Source: Planctomycetaceae bacterium
GTDB taxonomy: Bacteria > Planctomycetota > Phycisphaerae > Sedimentisphaerales > UBA12454
Direction of reading: 5' to 3'
Length of the DNA stretch: 64,000 bases
NCBI GenBank assembly: GCA_021371795.1
Contig: JAJFVK010000004.1
Location: forward strand, 1 to 64,000
The position numbers were made by a program, and so were the translations under genes. Within the stretch, counting starts at the first letter, position 1. Every line of letters begins with the position of its first letter. Below are positions 1 through 9,041 of the stretch, one piece after another. The notes beneath the pieces were generated by a model. It saw nothing but the letters and a program-made list of their open reading frames with translations. It made no database searches and was not told the DNA's origin.

Positions 1-138
1 ATCAGCACTGGCAAACTGGAGGTGATGAATCGCAAGATTGGCATGCTTCAGCGACAAGCCTGCGGCTACCGAGATGATGAATATCTAAAGCTCCGAATCC
101 TGCATCTGCACAAGGCCACCTACGCATTAACCGGATGA
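1..138 (+). mobile_element. ISL3-type transposase, C-terminal end only
   Basis: The first 45 codons are open to a TGA at 136-138 and read as the tail of a DDE transposase of the ISL3 (IS204/IS1001/IS1096/IS1165) type: a Gly-Lys-Leu-Glu segment, then Asn-Arg-Lys-Ile, the Gly-Tyr-Arg-Asp block and Leu-Lys-Leu-Arg, ending in Tyr-Ala-Leu-Thr-Gly. The start lies outside the window, so whether the element is intact cannot be told. I could not identify a terminal inverted repeat downstream. Confidence 0.65.
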
Positions 139-198
139 ACCAAAATTAATCAGCTTGCCTTGCAACTTTGAGATGTCTTTTTCCCAGAGGATTTTTAT

Positions 199-639
199 AT
201 GCAAACGTTGTTGGCAACATTTTTCCCAAACACGCTGTCAGAAATATCCCTGACAAAGTTGGCCTTTGTATGGACTATCACCAGGAAGATAATTTTTATA
301 CAGATAAAAAATATCGGCAGTCAAGACACCGGTCCGTTAATGGTAGATTTCGAAATTAACGAGGAAAACAGATTTGAAATTAATGTACCGCATATTACTC
401 ACAATCTAATAAACATTGAAAGTGATCAGTCGAGTAATTTAACAGCGGATTTTTCTTCTTTTGCTCTGGCCAGTAATAACTTTCTGGTGGATGCCAATAG
501 AATGTTAATACATGTTGAAGGCGGATCAAGAGAGTTCCTTCCGGAAGTTTGCCGGTCAGAGATAGCAGGAAGTGTGATGGGACATGGAGAGGACCTTGCA
601 AAAACTATGTTACGGAATACACGCAATCAAACAACCTAA
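199..639 (+). CDS. Hypothetical protein, 146 aa, unknown
   Basis: An orphan ORF 60 bp downstream of the transposase tail. An AGAGG motif about 9 nt before the ATG could serve as ribosome binding site. The product has no motif I recognise, no clear signal peptide and no cysteine pattern. The first 40 residues are moderately hydrophobic and the rest is polar and acidic. It may be a fragment of a gene cut by the insertion sequence, or not coding at all, since overlapping minus-strand ORFs are also open. The hairpin at 703-741 could terminate it. Confidence 0.3.
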   Translation: MQTLLATFFPNTLSEISLTKLAFVWTITRKIIFIQIKNIGSQDTGPLMVDFEINEENRFEINVPHITHNLINIESDQSSNLTADFSSFALASNNFLVDANRMLIHVEGGSREFLPEVCRSEIAGSVMGHGEDLAKTMLRNTRNQTT

Positions 640-967
640 CACCTAATTCTTGAGCATAGCGCTCTGTATATATTAATTATAGAGAGTGAGCATCCTAACT
701 CGACGAAGCGGTTAACTATCCATAACCGCTTCGTTTTTTTTGATCAAAATCCAAACAAAATATAGTGTTAACATACTAATTTTCTTAAATGAGATTTTAC
801 CAACTATCAACTAAAAACTATTACCTAACAACCAGCGACTAAAGCCAAATACAATATACAATTTTTTAATGCCTTTGTGTCTTCGTGGCTACAATTACAA
901 ATTCTTGACAATACTGTCGTTATGAATTATTATGCCGGGACTAATCTTAACTATATTAGGAGTTAAA
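640..967. other. Gene-free stretch before purC
   Basis: This 328-bp stretch holds the strong terminator at 703-741, then AT-rich DNA. At about 871-895 there is a copy of a dispersed element of the form CTTTGTGTCTTCGTGG, which recurs just upstream of asd, truA and the PEGA lipoprotein gene. A purC promoter is expected here, but I cannot place -35/-10 boxes with confidence. Confidence 0.5.
703..741. terminator. Rho-independent terminator, 12-bp perfect stem
   Basis: Bases 703-714 pair perfectly with 723-734 around an 8-nt loop, followed by a T run at 734-741. It closes transcription from the ORF/transposase side and insulates the purC operon. Confidence 0.88.
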
Positions 968-1867
968 ATGGCTGACGTAATTCTAAAAACCAATATTCCC
1001 GGCACGAATCCGAAACACGGCAAAGTTCGCGATATTTACGACCTTGGCGACAGGCTGATTATAGCCGCCTCGGACAGAATCAGCGCGTTCGACGTTATAA
1101 TGGCCAACGGGATTCAATATAAAGGTATCGTTCTGACGCAGATTTCGAAGTTCTGGTTCGAGTTTCTGGCAGGTACTGTCGAAAGTCATCTAATCAGCGA
1201 TGATGTTAAGACTTTTCCCGCTCCGTTCTGCGATAACGCTCGTCAGCTTGTCGGCAGGAGTATGCTGGTTAAGAAAACCAAAGTGCTGCCGGTCGAGTGC
1301 GTTGTTCGCGGCTATCTGGCTGGTTCCGGCTGGAAGGAATATCAGAAAACTCAAACCGTATGCGGCCACAAGCTGCCGGCGGGATTAAAACAATGTCAAA
1401 AACTGCCGGAGCCGATATTTACGCCTTCAACGAAGGAAGAACTCGGCAGGCACGATGAGAATATCGATTTCGACAGATGTGTGAAAATCGTCGGCGAGAA
1501 AAACGCCTGTTATTTACGCGATAAGAGTATCGAAATTTTCAAACGGGCAACAGCTTACGCCGAGACGAAGGGCATTATCCTTGCGGATACGAAATTCGAA
1601 TGGGGCGTAGTTGGCGATAAGATAATTTTGATTGATGAAGTACTCACACCTGATTCGTCGAGGTTCTGGCCTGCGGATAAGTATCAGGCCGGCAGAGACC
1701 AGGAAAGCTACGACAAGCAGTTCGTTCGCAATTATCTTGAGAGTATTAATTTCGACAAGTCCGGCAAAGGCATTGAGCTGCCGGCGGACGTCTGCGAGAA
1801 AACGAGCGCCAAATATATCGAGGCCTACGAACAGCTTACAGGCAAAAAATTTACATTTAAGAGCTAA
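968..1867 (+). CDS. purC: Phosphoribosylaminoimidazole-succinocarboxamide synthase
   Basis: SAICAR synthase joins aspartate to CAIR with ATP in purine synthesis. The 299-residue product has the length of the longer (yeast Ade1-like) form. Residues 107-120 (Leu-Pro-Val-Glu-Cys-Val-Val-Arg through Ala-Gly-Ser) match the first family signature, and Ile-Leu-Ala-Asp-Thr-Lys-Phe-Glu-Trp-Gly matches the second. I chose ATG 968 because AGGAG at 958-962 lies 5 nt upstream; a start at 932 would add 12 residues without a good binding site. It is first of a packed run; the next gene begins 5 nt after its stop. Confidence 0.95.
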   Translation: MADVILKTNIPGTNPKHGKVRDIYDLGDRLIIAASDRISAFDVIMANGIQYKGIVLTQISKFWFEFLAGTVESHLISDDVKTFPAPFCDNARQLVGRSMLVKKTKVLPVECVVRGYLAGSGWKEYQKTQTVCGHKLPAGLKQCQKLPEPIFTPSTKEELGRHDENIDFDRCVKIVGEKNACYLRDKSIEIFKRATAYAETKGIILADTKFEWGVVGDKIILIDEVLTPDSSRFWPADKYQAGRDQESYDKQFVRNYLESINFDKSGKGIELPADVCEKTSAKYIEAYEQLTGKKFTFKS

Positions 1868-1872
1868 CGGAT

Positions 1873-3780
1873 ATGCCTCAACAATCCAACAGAGACGTTC
1901 GGATTTCGGATTTCAAGCTTCGGATTTTAATTAGTATCTGTCTTGCCGTCGCGATTTTCGCGGTCTATTGGCAGGTGTACAGTTTTGATTTCATTCGCTT
2001 TGACGACGGCGATTACATTACGCGGAACGTACATATCCGGTCAGGTCTGAACTGGGAGACGATTCGCTGGGCGTTCACGAGCAGCCTCGCGAGCAACTGG
2101 CATCCGCTGACGTGGCTGTCGCACGCGCTCGATTATCAGCTTTTCAAAAATTGGGCGGGCGGCTATCATTTAGTCAACGTCTGGTTTCATTTCGCCAATA
2201 CAATTCTTTTGTTCTATGTTTTGCTGCGGGCGGCGAAAGCGGTTTGGCCGGCGGCATTGGTCGCGGCTCTGTTTGCGCTGCATCCGCTGCACGTTGAATC
2301 TGTCGCGTGGATTTCCGAGCGGAAAGATTTGTTGAGTACGATGTTCTGGCTTTTGACGATGCTGACGTATGTCTGGTATGTCGAGAAGCAAAATGCGGTA
2401 CGGTATTTAATTACGCTGGTGCTTTTTGTGCTGGGGCTGATTTCCAAGCCGATGCTTGTTACGCTGCCGTTTGTTCTGCTGCTGTTTGATTATTGGCCGT
2501 TAGAAAGAAAATTTTCGGTCAGGCTGCTTGCTGAAAAGATTCCTTTTTTTATCTGTGCGTTTGCGGTCTGTGTCGTAACTTACATCGTTCAGAAAAGCGG
2601 CGGTTCGGTTTCGCTGTTTCGGCAATTCAGTTTAAGCATACGCATCAAAAATGTGTTCGTCAGTTATGTCGATTACATCTGGAAAATGTTTTATCCGGAA
2701 AACCTCGCGATTCTTTATCCGCATCCGGGCGATAATATTTCTGCTGCTAAAGCAGTGATATGTGCGATTGTGCTGATTTGCATTACGGCAGCGGTTCTTT
2801 ATTTCGGACGCAAACGGAAATTTCTTATCAGCGGTTGGCTTTGGTATCTCGGCACATTGGTTCCGGTTATCGGTATCGTTCAGGTCGGCGCACAGGCGAT
2901 GGCTGACAGATATACTTATATGACGCTGACGGGGCTGTTTATAATGATAGTCTGGAGCGTGAAAGAATTTGTGCCGGCGAAGAATTATAAACTTGCCGCG
3001 GCGGCTGCGGGTCTGGTTTTGGTTTCTCTTACTGTCGATTCAATAGCCCAGCTGCAATACTGGAAGAACAGTCAGTCGCTGTTTGGGCGGGCAATTGAAG
3101 TTACAAAAAATAATTATATGATGCTCGATAATTACGGAAGTATTCTGGTCGAGCAGGGCAAGGCCAGAGACGCAATTAAATGTTTTAAACAATCGCAGGA
3201 GATTTATCCGGAATCTCCGATGGCGAATAATAATCTCGGCTGTGCACTGCAGGAGATCGGTAATTTTAAAAATGCCGAAACGTATTTCAGGCTTGCAATT
3301 AAAAACGACCCGAATTTCATTCACCCATATATAAATCTCGCGAACAATCTGAAACGGCAGAACAAGCCGGAGGAAATTAATGATGTTTTGACCCAGGCCG
3401 CAAAACTGCCGGAGATGACTTCGGAAACATATACAAGATTCGGGCGAATATTTTTCGATTTGCAAAAATACGAACTGGCGATTGGTGCATTCGACAAGGC
3501 GATAAAACTTGACTCTGAAAATATTGACGCTTACGGGCGGCGGAGTCTGGCATTTAATGCGATTGGAAAAATCGACGAAGCGATAAATGATGTTCGTTTT
3601 GTTTTGAAAGCCAGGCCGAAGGATGTAATGATGTATCGCAATTTGGGAATCTTTCTTGAACGCAAGGGTAATATCGCAGACGCTATTGAGGCATATCGTG
3701 CGGGGCTGCAAGTTGAGCCGAATAATGAGAATTTGCGTCAGCTTCTTGAAGAAGATTTGAAAACGCAAACCGGTCATTAG
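1873..3780 (+). CDS. TMTC-like membrane protein with C-terminal TPRs, paralogue 1
   Basis: A 635-residue protein with about ten predicted membrane segments in the first 400 residues and TPR repeats from about 405 to the end. The membrane half resembles animal TMTC1-4 and other GT-C O-mannosyltransferase-like proteins: an acidic Phe-Asp-Asp motif at 43-45 in the first extracytoplasmic loop, Asn-Trp-His-Pro-Leu-Thr-Trp at 75-81, and His-Pro-Leu-His-Val-Glu-Ser-Val-Ala-Trp followed by Glu-Arg-Lys-Asp. A role transferring sugar from a lipid carrier to exported proteins is inferred from the fold; donor and acceptor are unknown. First of four tandem paralogues. Confidence 0.85.
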   Translation: MPQQSNRDVRISDFKLRILISICLAVAIFAVYWQVYSFDFIRFDDGDYITRNVHIRSGLNWETIRWAFTSSLASNWHPLTWLSHALDYQLFKNWAGGYHLVNVWFHFANTILLFYVLLRAAKAVWPAALVAALFALHPLHVESVAWISERKDLLSTMFWLLTMLTYVWYVEKQNAVRYLITLVLFVLGLISKPMLVTLPFVLLLFDYWPLERKFSVRLLAEKIPFFICAFAVCVVTYIVQKSGGSVSLFRQFSLSIRIKNVFVSYVDYIWKMFYPENLAILYPHPGDNISAAKAVICAIVLICITAAVLYFGRKRKFLISGWLWYLGTLVPVIGIVQVGAQAMADRYTYMTLTGLFIMIVWSVKEFVPAKNYKLAAAAAGLVLVSLTVDSIAQLQYWKNSQSLFGRAIEVTKNNYMMLDNYGSILVEQGKARDAIKCFKQSQEIYPESPMANNNLGCALQEIGNFKNAETYFRLAIKNDPNFIHPYINLANNLKRQNKPEEINDVLTQAAKLPEMTSETYTRFGRIFFDLQKYELAIGAFDKAIKLDSENIDAYGRRSLAFNAIGKIDEAINDVRFVLKARPKDVMMYRNLGIFLERKGNIADAIEAYRAGLQVEPNNENLRQLLEEDLKTQTGH

Positions 3781-3785
3781 AAATT

Positions 3786-5522
3786 ATGAGTTTTAAAATC
3801 AAACAGCAGGAATATTCGAGTAAAAAAACCGCTGTGATAATAAGCGTATGTCTTGCCGCGGCTGTAATCGCTGTTTATGCGCCGGTGTATAAATACGATT
3901 TTACCAGCTTCGACGACAATACTTATGTTGTGCAGAATGTTCACATCCGCGCTGGGCTTATTCAAACCGCACGCTGGGCATTTACCGCAACAACAGCAGC
4001 CAACTGGCATCCGCTGACATGGCTTTCACTTGCGACGGATTATCAGCTTTTCAAAATTCACGCCGGCGGCTTCCATGTTGTCAACGTTCTGTATCATATT
4101 ATAAATACGCTGCTGTTGTTTTATCTTTTTAAATATCTGACGAATACGATTTGGCCCAGTGCGTTTATCGCCGCGGCATTCGCACTGCATCCTTTGCACG
4201 TCGAGTCTGTTGCCTGGGTCGCAGAACGCAAAGATGTTTTGAGCACGATGTTTTGGTTTTTGACGACGCTTGCGTATGTAAGCTATACAAAACAATGTAG
4301 GGGCGAACCGATGTATTCGCCCAATTCAGGGCAGACACACAGGTCTGCCCCTACAAAGTGGTATCTTGCTGCGATAACATTATTTATTCTCGGTTTGATG
4401 TCCAAGCCGATGCTCGTAACGCTGCCGGTGGTTTTGCTGCTGATGGATTACTGGCCGTTGGAAAGAAAAGTTTCGTTTCGATTGTTCATTGAAAAAATTC
4501 CGTTCTTTTTGCTTTCACTTGCTTCCTGCGGCGTAACTTTCATTGTTCAGCGTGACTTTGGTTCAATGTCGTTCGGCGAGACGGTTGGATTAAAAACGAG
4601 AATATGCAATGCGATAGTTTCGTATTCTGTATATTTGTGGAAAACTATTTGGCCGGCAGAACTGGCGATGCTGTACCCTCATCCCGGAGATGAGTTGAGC
4701 AAATATCAAATCGCCTTCAGCGTGCTGCTGCTTGTCGTGATTTTTGTTTGTATTATTTTTCTGCGAAAATATAAATTTTTTACAGTCGGCTGGCTTTGGT
4801 ATTTTGTTACGCTTTTGCCTGTAATTGGTCTTGTGCAGGTTGGCGCACAGGCTTACGCCGACAGGTACACTTATATTCCGCTAATCGGCGTTTTTATGAT
4901 AATGACGTTCAGCAGCGTGCAATATCTTTCAAAGCGGAACTGCGTTTTTCTGTCGATGCTGCTGCTGGCGTGCTGGGCGGTTGTTTCCGGTCGGCAGGTA
5001 CGATACTGGCAAAACGACGAAACGCTGTTTACAAATACTTTGCGGAACACAAAAAATAACGATGTTATTCTCGGCAATTACATAAATTATCTGATTAGTA
5101 AAAACAGAATAGATGAGGCGGTAGCGAAAACGGATGAACTGCTGAAATTTAAACCTGATTCATATCAGGCGCACTGCAATCTCGGCGTAATTCTAATTCA
5201 GAAAAACAAATTCGATGAGGCGGAAAAACACTTTGCGCTGGCTGTAAAATATAATCCCGGCCTTGCGCAGGGATATTTGAATCTCGGCCTTGTCGCAAGT
5301 TACAAGAAAAATACCGACGCGGCTATCAAATATTTCCGGCAGGCGATAGAAACAAAGCCTGATTATATGGATGCTTATATTTGTCTTGCGATAACACTAA
5401 ACAATTTAAATCGGGCCGACGAAGCGGCGGAAATTTGCAGAGTTGGTCTGCGAATCGAGCCGAACAATGAAGTGCTCCAGCGGCAGCTTAAACTTGCATT
5501 AGAAAAAAATGGAACGAAATAA
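3786..5522 (+). CDS. TMTC-like membrane protein with TPRs, paralogue 2, carrying an in-frame repeat insertion
   Basis: A 578-residue paralogue with the same layout: first-loop Phe-Asp-Asp, Asn-Trp-His-Pro-Leu-Thr-Trp, His-Pro-Leu-His-Val-Glu-Ser-Val-Ala-Trp, Ser-Lys-Pro-Met-Leu-Val-Thr-Leu-Pro, then about four TPRs. It begins 5 nt after paralogue 1. Compared with its neighbours it carries about 20 extra residues between the Thr-Lys-Gln and Lys-Trp-Tyr-Leu segments, encoded exactly by the palindromic repeat at 4296-4355. The frame stays open, so the gene is probably still translated. The membrane half is nearly identical in patches to paralogue 3. Confidence 0.85.
   Translation: MSFKIKQQEYSSKKTAVIISVCLAAAVIAVYAPVYKYDFTSFDDNTYVVQNVHIRAGLIQTARWAFTATTAANWHPLTWLSLATDYQLFKIHAGGFHVVNVLYHIINTLLLFYLFKYLTNTIWPSAFIAAAFALHPLHVESVAWVAERKDVLSTMFWFLTTLAYVSYTKQCRGEPMYSPNSGQTHRSAPTKWYLAAITLFILGLMSKPMLVTLPVVLLLMDYWPLERKVSFRLFIEKIPFFLLSLASCGVTFIVQRDFGSMSFGETVGLKTRICNAIVSYSVYLWKTIWPAELAMLYPHPGDELSKYQIAFSVLLLVVIFVCIIFLRKYKFFTVGWLWYFVTLLPVIGLVQVGAQAYADRYTYIPLIGVFMIMTFSSVQYLSKRNCVFLSMLLLACWAVVSGRQVRYWQNDETLFTNTLRNTKNNDVILGNYINYLISKNRIDEAVAKTDELLKFKPDSYQAHCNLGVILIQKNKFDEAEKHFALAVKYNPGLAQGYLNLGLVASYKKNTDAAIKYFRQAIETKPDYMDAYICLAITLNNLNRADEAAEICRVGLRIEPNNEVLQRQLKLALEKNGTK
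4296..4355. repeat. 60-bp palindromic dispersed repeat inserted inside a gene
   Basis: The ends are TGTAGGGG and CCCCTACA. Inside are two hairpins, GGGCGAAC/TTCGCCC-type and GGGCAGAC/GTCTGCCC-type. A second copy of 58 bp lies at 32586-32643 with the same ends and both hairpins. At 60 bp this copy keeps the reading frame of the host gene, and paralogues at the same locus lack it. Confidence 0.9.
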
Positions 5523-7176
5523 AACATCCTTAATAATATGCGTTGCTCTTGTCGCGGCGGTCGTTGCCGTGTATTGGCCGGTGTATAAATTTGAATTTGT
5601 AAGCTACGACGATGAGTCTTATGTAATAAATAACGATAATATAAAAACAGGCTTGAACTTCGACAGCATCCGGTGGGCGTTTACAACCGGTCATGTGGGC
5701 AACTGGCATCCGCTGACGTGGCTTTCACTCGCGTTTGATTATCAGCTTTTCAAAAATCACGCCGGCGGCTTCCACGTAGTTAACGTTTTTTATCATGTTA
5801 TAAATACGCTGCTGTTGTTTTATCTTTTTAAGTATCTGACAAACGCTATTTGGCCAAGTGCGTTTATCGCCGCGGCTTTCGCTGTTCATCCGCTGCACGT
5901 AGAATCTGTTGCCTGGGTTTCAGAACGCAAAGATGTTTTGAGTACGATGTTTTGGTTTTTGACGATGCTTGCGTATGCGAAATTCGTCAAAGACAAAAAT
6001 ATAAAATGGTATTTATCCGCAATCGTGTTATTTGTACTCGGCCTGATGAGTAAGCCGATGCTCGTAACGCTGCCGGTTGTTTTATTATTGCTTGATTACT
6101 GGCCGTTAGAGAGGAAATTTAATAAGCATCTGCTTATCGAAAAAATCCCGTTTTTTGTTCTTTCGTTTTTATCCTGCGTTGTAACTTTTCTCGTTCAGCA
6201 GAACAGTGGCGCGGTTGCGGATATTGAGAAAATCAGTTTAAAACTTCGGTTGTATAATGTTATTGTTTCATACACGGTTTATATTTGGAAAATGATATGG
6301 CCGGCGGAACTGGCGGTTCTTTATCCGTATCCGGCGAGTGGGATTGCGATTACTAAAGTTATCGGCTGCGCGGTACTGCTTGTTCTGATTACAATTCTTG
6401 TGATTCGATTTGGAAAGCGATACAAATTTTTGCCCGTCGGATGGCTGTGGTATGTCGGAACGCTTGTTCCGGTAATTGGGCTTGTGCAGGTCGGCTCACA
6501 GGCTTACGCAGACAGATATACTTACATTCCGCTAATCGGCATTTTTGTAATAATGACGTTCGGCAGCGTACAATATCTTTCAAAACGGAACTGTGTTTTT
6601 CTTTCGATGCTGCTGCTTGTGTGCTGGGCGTTTGCCGCGGGCCGACAGGTACGGTACTGGCAGAACAGTATCACGCTTTACGAAAGGACTTTATCGGTAA
6701 CTAAATATAATTATAATATTCTCGGCAACTATTTAATATGTCTGAATGAAATCGGCGAATTTAATCGTGTGATTGAAATGACTCCGGAATTTTTGGAAGT
6801 GAAACCAGAATCTACCGAAATGCTCAACAATATGGGGATTGCTTTAGCGCAAACCGGCAGGCTGTCGGAAGCGATGGAATATTTTAAAACGGCCTTGAAA
6901 TACAACCCCGCCGATTCACTGGCGAATTTTAATCTCGGCGTGGCGATGCAGAGTCAGAATAAATTGTCCGAATCGGTCGAGTTTTATCGCAAGGCGCTGG
7001 AGAGCAAACCGAAATATATTGCCGCCAGCGTTAATCTTGCAGTTGCGCTGCTGGAACTTGGCGACGCTGAAAAAGCTGCGGATGCTGCGCGCATGGGGCT
7101 GCGATATTATCCGAATGACGGGAATCTGCTCGGTATTATCGATGACGCGATGAATAAAATGAAAGAAAATAAATGA
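5509..7176 (+). CDS. TMTC-like membrane protein with TPRs, paralogue 3
   Basis: A 555-residue paralogue whose ATG lies inside the last codons of paralogue 2 (14-bp overlap), indicating coupled translation. The membrane half keeps Tyr-Asp-Asp in the first loop, Asn-Trp-His-Pro-Leu-Thr-Trp and the His-Pro-Leu-His-Val-Glu block. It shares long near-identical stretches with paralogue 2, for example Leu-Ser-Lys-Arg-Asn-Cys-Val-Phe-Leu-Ser-Met. The C-terminal TPR part differs clearly from paralogue 2, as expected if the repeats select different partners or substrates. Function inferred only from family. Confidence 0.85.
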   Translation: MERNKTSLIICVALVAAVVAVYWPVYKFEFVSYDDESYVINNDNIKTGLNFDSIRWAFTTGHVGNWHPLTWLSLAFDYQLFKNHAGGFHVVNVFYHVINTLLLFYLFKYLTNAIWPSAFIAAAFAVHPLHVESVAWVSERKDVLSTMFWFLTMLAYAKFVKDKNIKWYLSAIVLFVLGLMSKPMLVTLPVVLLLLDYWPLERKFNKHLLIEKIPFFVLSFLSCVVTFLVQQNSGAVADIEKISLKLRLYNVIVSYTVYIWKMIWPAELAVLYPYPASGIAITKVIGCAVLLVLITILVIRFGKRYKFLPVGWLWYVGTLVPVIGLVQVGSQAYADRYTYIPLIGIFVIMTFGSVQYLSKRNCVFLSMLLLVCWAFAAGRQVRYWQNSITLYERTLSVTKYNYNILGNYLICLNEIGEFNRVIEMTPEFLEVKPESTEMLNNMGIALAQTGRLSEAMEYFKTALKYNPADSLANFNLGVAMQSQNKLSESVEFYRKALESKPKYIAASVNLAVALLELGDAEKAADAARMGLRYYPNDGNLLGIIDDAMNKMKENK

Positions 7177-9041
7177 ACAAAAAATTTATTTTAATCAGTA
7201 TTTGCCTTGCCGCTGCGATTGTTGCCGTGTATTGGCCGGTGTATAAATATGATTTTGTAAAATACGACGACGATGCTTATGTAACTGACAATAAAAATAT
7301 TCAGTCCGGTTACACCTGGGAAAATCTGAAGTGGACGTTTACAACCAGACAGGCAAGCAACTGGCATCCTTTGACATGGATGTCTCATACGCTCGATTAC
7401 CGGATTTTTAAGTGGCACGCGGGCGGACATCATATCACTAATGTTTTATTTCATATCGCCAATACGATTCTTCTGTTTTACTTTTTTAAGAAAGTAACGT
7501 CATTGTTGTGGCCGGCGTTTTTTGTCGCTGCGGCTTTTGCACTGCATCCGCTGCACGTCGAATCTGTCGCGTGGATTGCCGAGCGAAAAGATGTGTTGAG
7601 CACGTTCTTTTGGCTGCTGACAATGTTGGCGTATATGAACTACGCGAAGGATCTACAAATTAAGTGGTATTCCACAACGCTGACTTTGTTTGTTCTCGGC
7701 TTGATGTCCAAGCCGATGCTTGTAACGCTGCCGTTTGTTTTATTATTGCTTGATTACTGGCCGCTTGAGAGAAAGTTAAATAAATCTTTAGTTGTTGAGA
7801 AAATTCCATTTTTTATATTCTCGTTTCTGTCCTGCGTTATTACTTATATTTGTCAGCAGAAAGGCGGCGCTGTAACGGGAATCGCGGCCTACGGCTTCAA
7901 GAACAGAGTGGCGAGTATCATTATTTCTTACGCTGAATATCTATGGAAAATGATATGGCCTGCGAAGTTGGCGGTTCTTTATCCTTATCTGGCAGGCAGT
8001 TTTCCGTTGATTAAATTTATAATAAGCGTTTTGGTGCTGCTGCTGATTTGTGTTATTGTGATATGGTTCGGTCGAAGACATAAATTTTTAATATTCGGCT
8101 GGCTTTGGTATCTCGGTACGCTTGTGCCGGTCGTCGGCTTCGTTCAGGTCGGAGCGCACACAATTGCCGACCGATACACTTATGTGCCGCTGACAGGGAT
8201 ATTTCTCATTATCGTTTTCGGCGCAAGGCAGTTATTTCAAAAGCATGTGAAGGTGCTGGCGGTTTTGGGAGTTGCGATTTTGATTGTGTGGGGAGTTGTC
8301 GCCGCCGGTCAGGTGAAATACTGGAAGGACAGTCTGACATTATTCAAGCACACATTGCAGGTAACCAAAAAGAATTATATTATTATGACTAATTACGCGG
8401 CCAGTCTCAATGACGCCGGCCGGTACGAAGACGCAATCACATATTCGCGCGAACTTATCGAAATGCGACCAAACTCGCCGGAAAATCATAACAGCCTCGG
8501 CTGTTCACTGCTAAATGTCGGGAAAAACGATGAGGCAATCGATGAGTTTCGGCTTGCTCTGAAATACAAACCTGATTTTCCACAGGCGTATTATAATCTT
8601 GGAATTGCGGTCAGCGAATTTAATAATTTCGAGAAGGCTGTGATATTTTTTCAGAAGGCGATTGACTGTAAACCGGATTATATCGAGGCGTATGTAAAGC
8701 TGGCGGCAACGCTTAATGATTTGCAGAGATTCGCCGAGACGGTTGAGGCCTGCGATAAAGCGCTGCGAATCGCACCGGAAAATGTGTTCCTGCACGGTTA
8801 TCGCGGAATGGCACTGTCGGGTGTTGGGCGAATTGAAGAAGCGATAGAAGAAATAAAATATGTTGTGAATAAAAGGCCGAACGATGTGCAAATGCGCCGC
8901 AATCTCGGAATTCTGCTTGAGAAAAAAGGATTAAACGCGCAGGCTGCCCAAGAGTATCGCAAGGTACTGCAAAGCGAACCGAATAATACGAATGTTCAAT
9001 GGCTTTTGAATAGATGTTCGAAGGATGCAAATGGAAAATAA
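7173..9041 (+). CDS. TMTC-like membrane protein with TPRs, paralogue 4
   Basis: A 622-residue paralogue overlapping the previous stop by ATGA. It has a first-loop Tyr-Asp-Asp-Asp, Asn-Trp-His-Pro-Leu-Thr-Trp and His-Pro-Leu-His-Val-Glu-Ser-Val-Ala-Trp-Ile-Ala-Glu-Arg-Lys-Asp, then a longer TPR tail (about six repeats from about residue 410). In length and TPR count it is closest to paralogue 1, which suggests an ancestral pair later amplified. The shikimate-kinase-like gene starts within its last codons. Confidence 0.85.
   Translation: MNKKFILISICLAAAIVAVYWPVYKYDFVKYDDDAYVTDNKNIQSGYTWENLKWTFTTRQASNWHPLTWMSHTLDYRIFKWHAGGHHITNVLFHIANTILLFYFFKKVTSLLWPAFFVAAAFALHPLHVESVAWIAERKDVLSTFFWLLTMLAYMNYAKDLQIKWYSTTLTLFVLGLMSKPMLVTLPFVLLLLDYWPLERKLNKSLVVEKIPFFIFSFLSCVITYICQQKGGAVTGIAAYGFKNRVASIIISYAEYLWKMIWPAKLAVLYPYLAGSFPLIKFIISVLVLLLICVIVIWFGRRHKFLIFGWLWYLGTLVPVVGFVQVGAHTIADRYTYVPLTGIFLIIVFGARQLFQKHVKVLAVLGVAILIVWGVVAAGQVKYWKDSLTLFKHTLQVTKKNYIIMTNYAASLNDAGRYEDAITYSRELIEMRPNSPENHNSLGCSLLNVGKNDEAIDEFRLALKYKPDFPQAYYNLGIAVSEFNNFEKAVIFFQKAIDCKPDYIEAYVKLAATLNDLQRFAETVEACDKALRIAPENVFLHGYRGMALSGVGRIEEAIEEIKYVVNKRPNDVQMRRNLGILLEKKGLNAQAAQEYRKVLQSEPNNTNVQWLLNRCSKDANGK

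Noticed and set aside
3040-3777. Long open frame of 245 codons on the minus strand opposite the TPR part of paralogue 1
   Set aside because: It mirrors a strongly coding plus-strand gene with clear TPR motifs; its translation shows no family features and no ribosome binding site.
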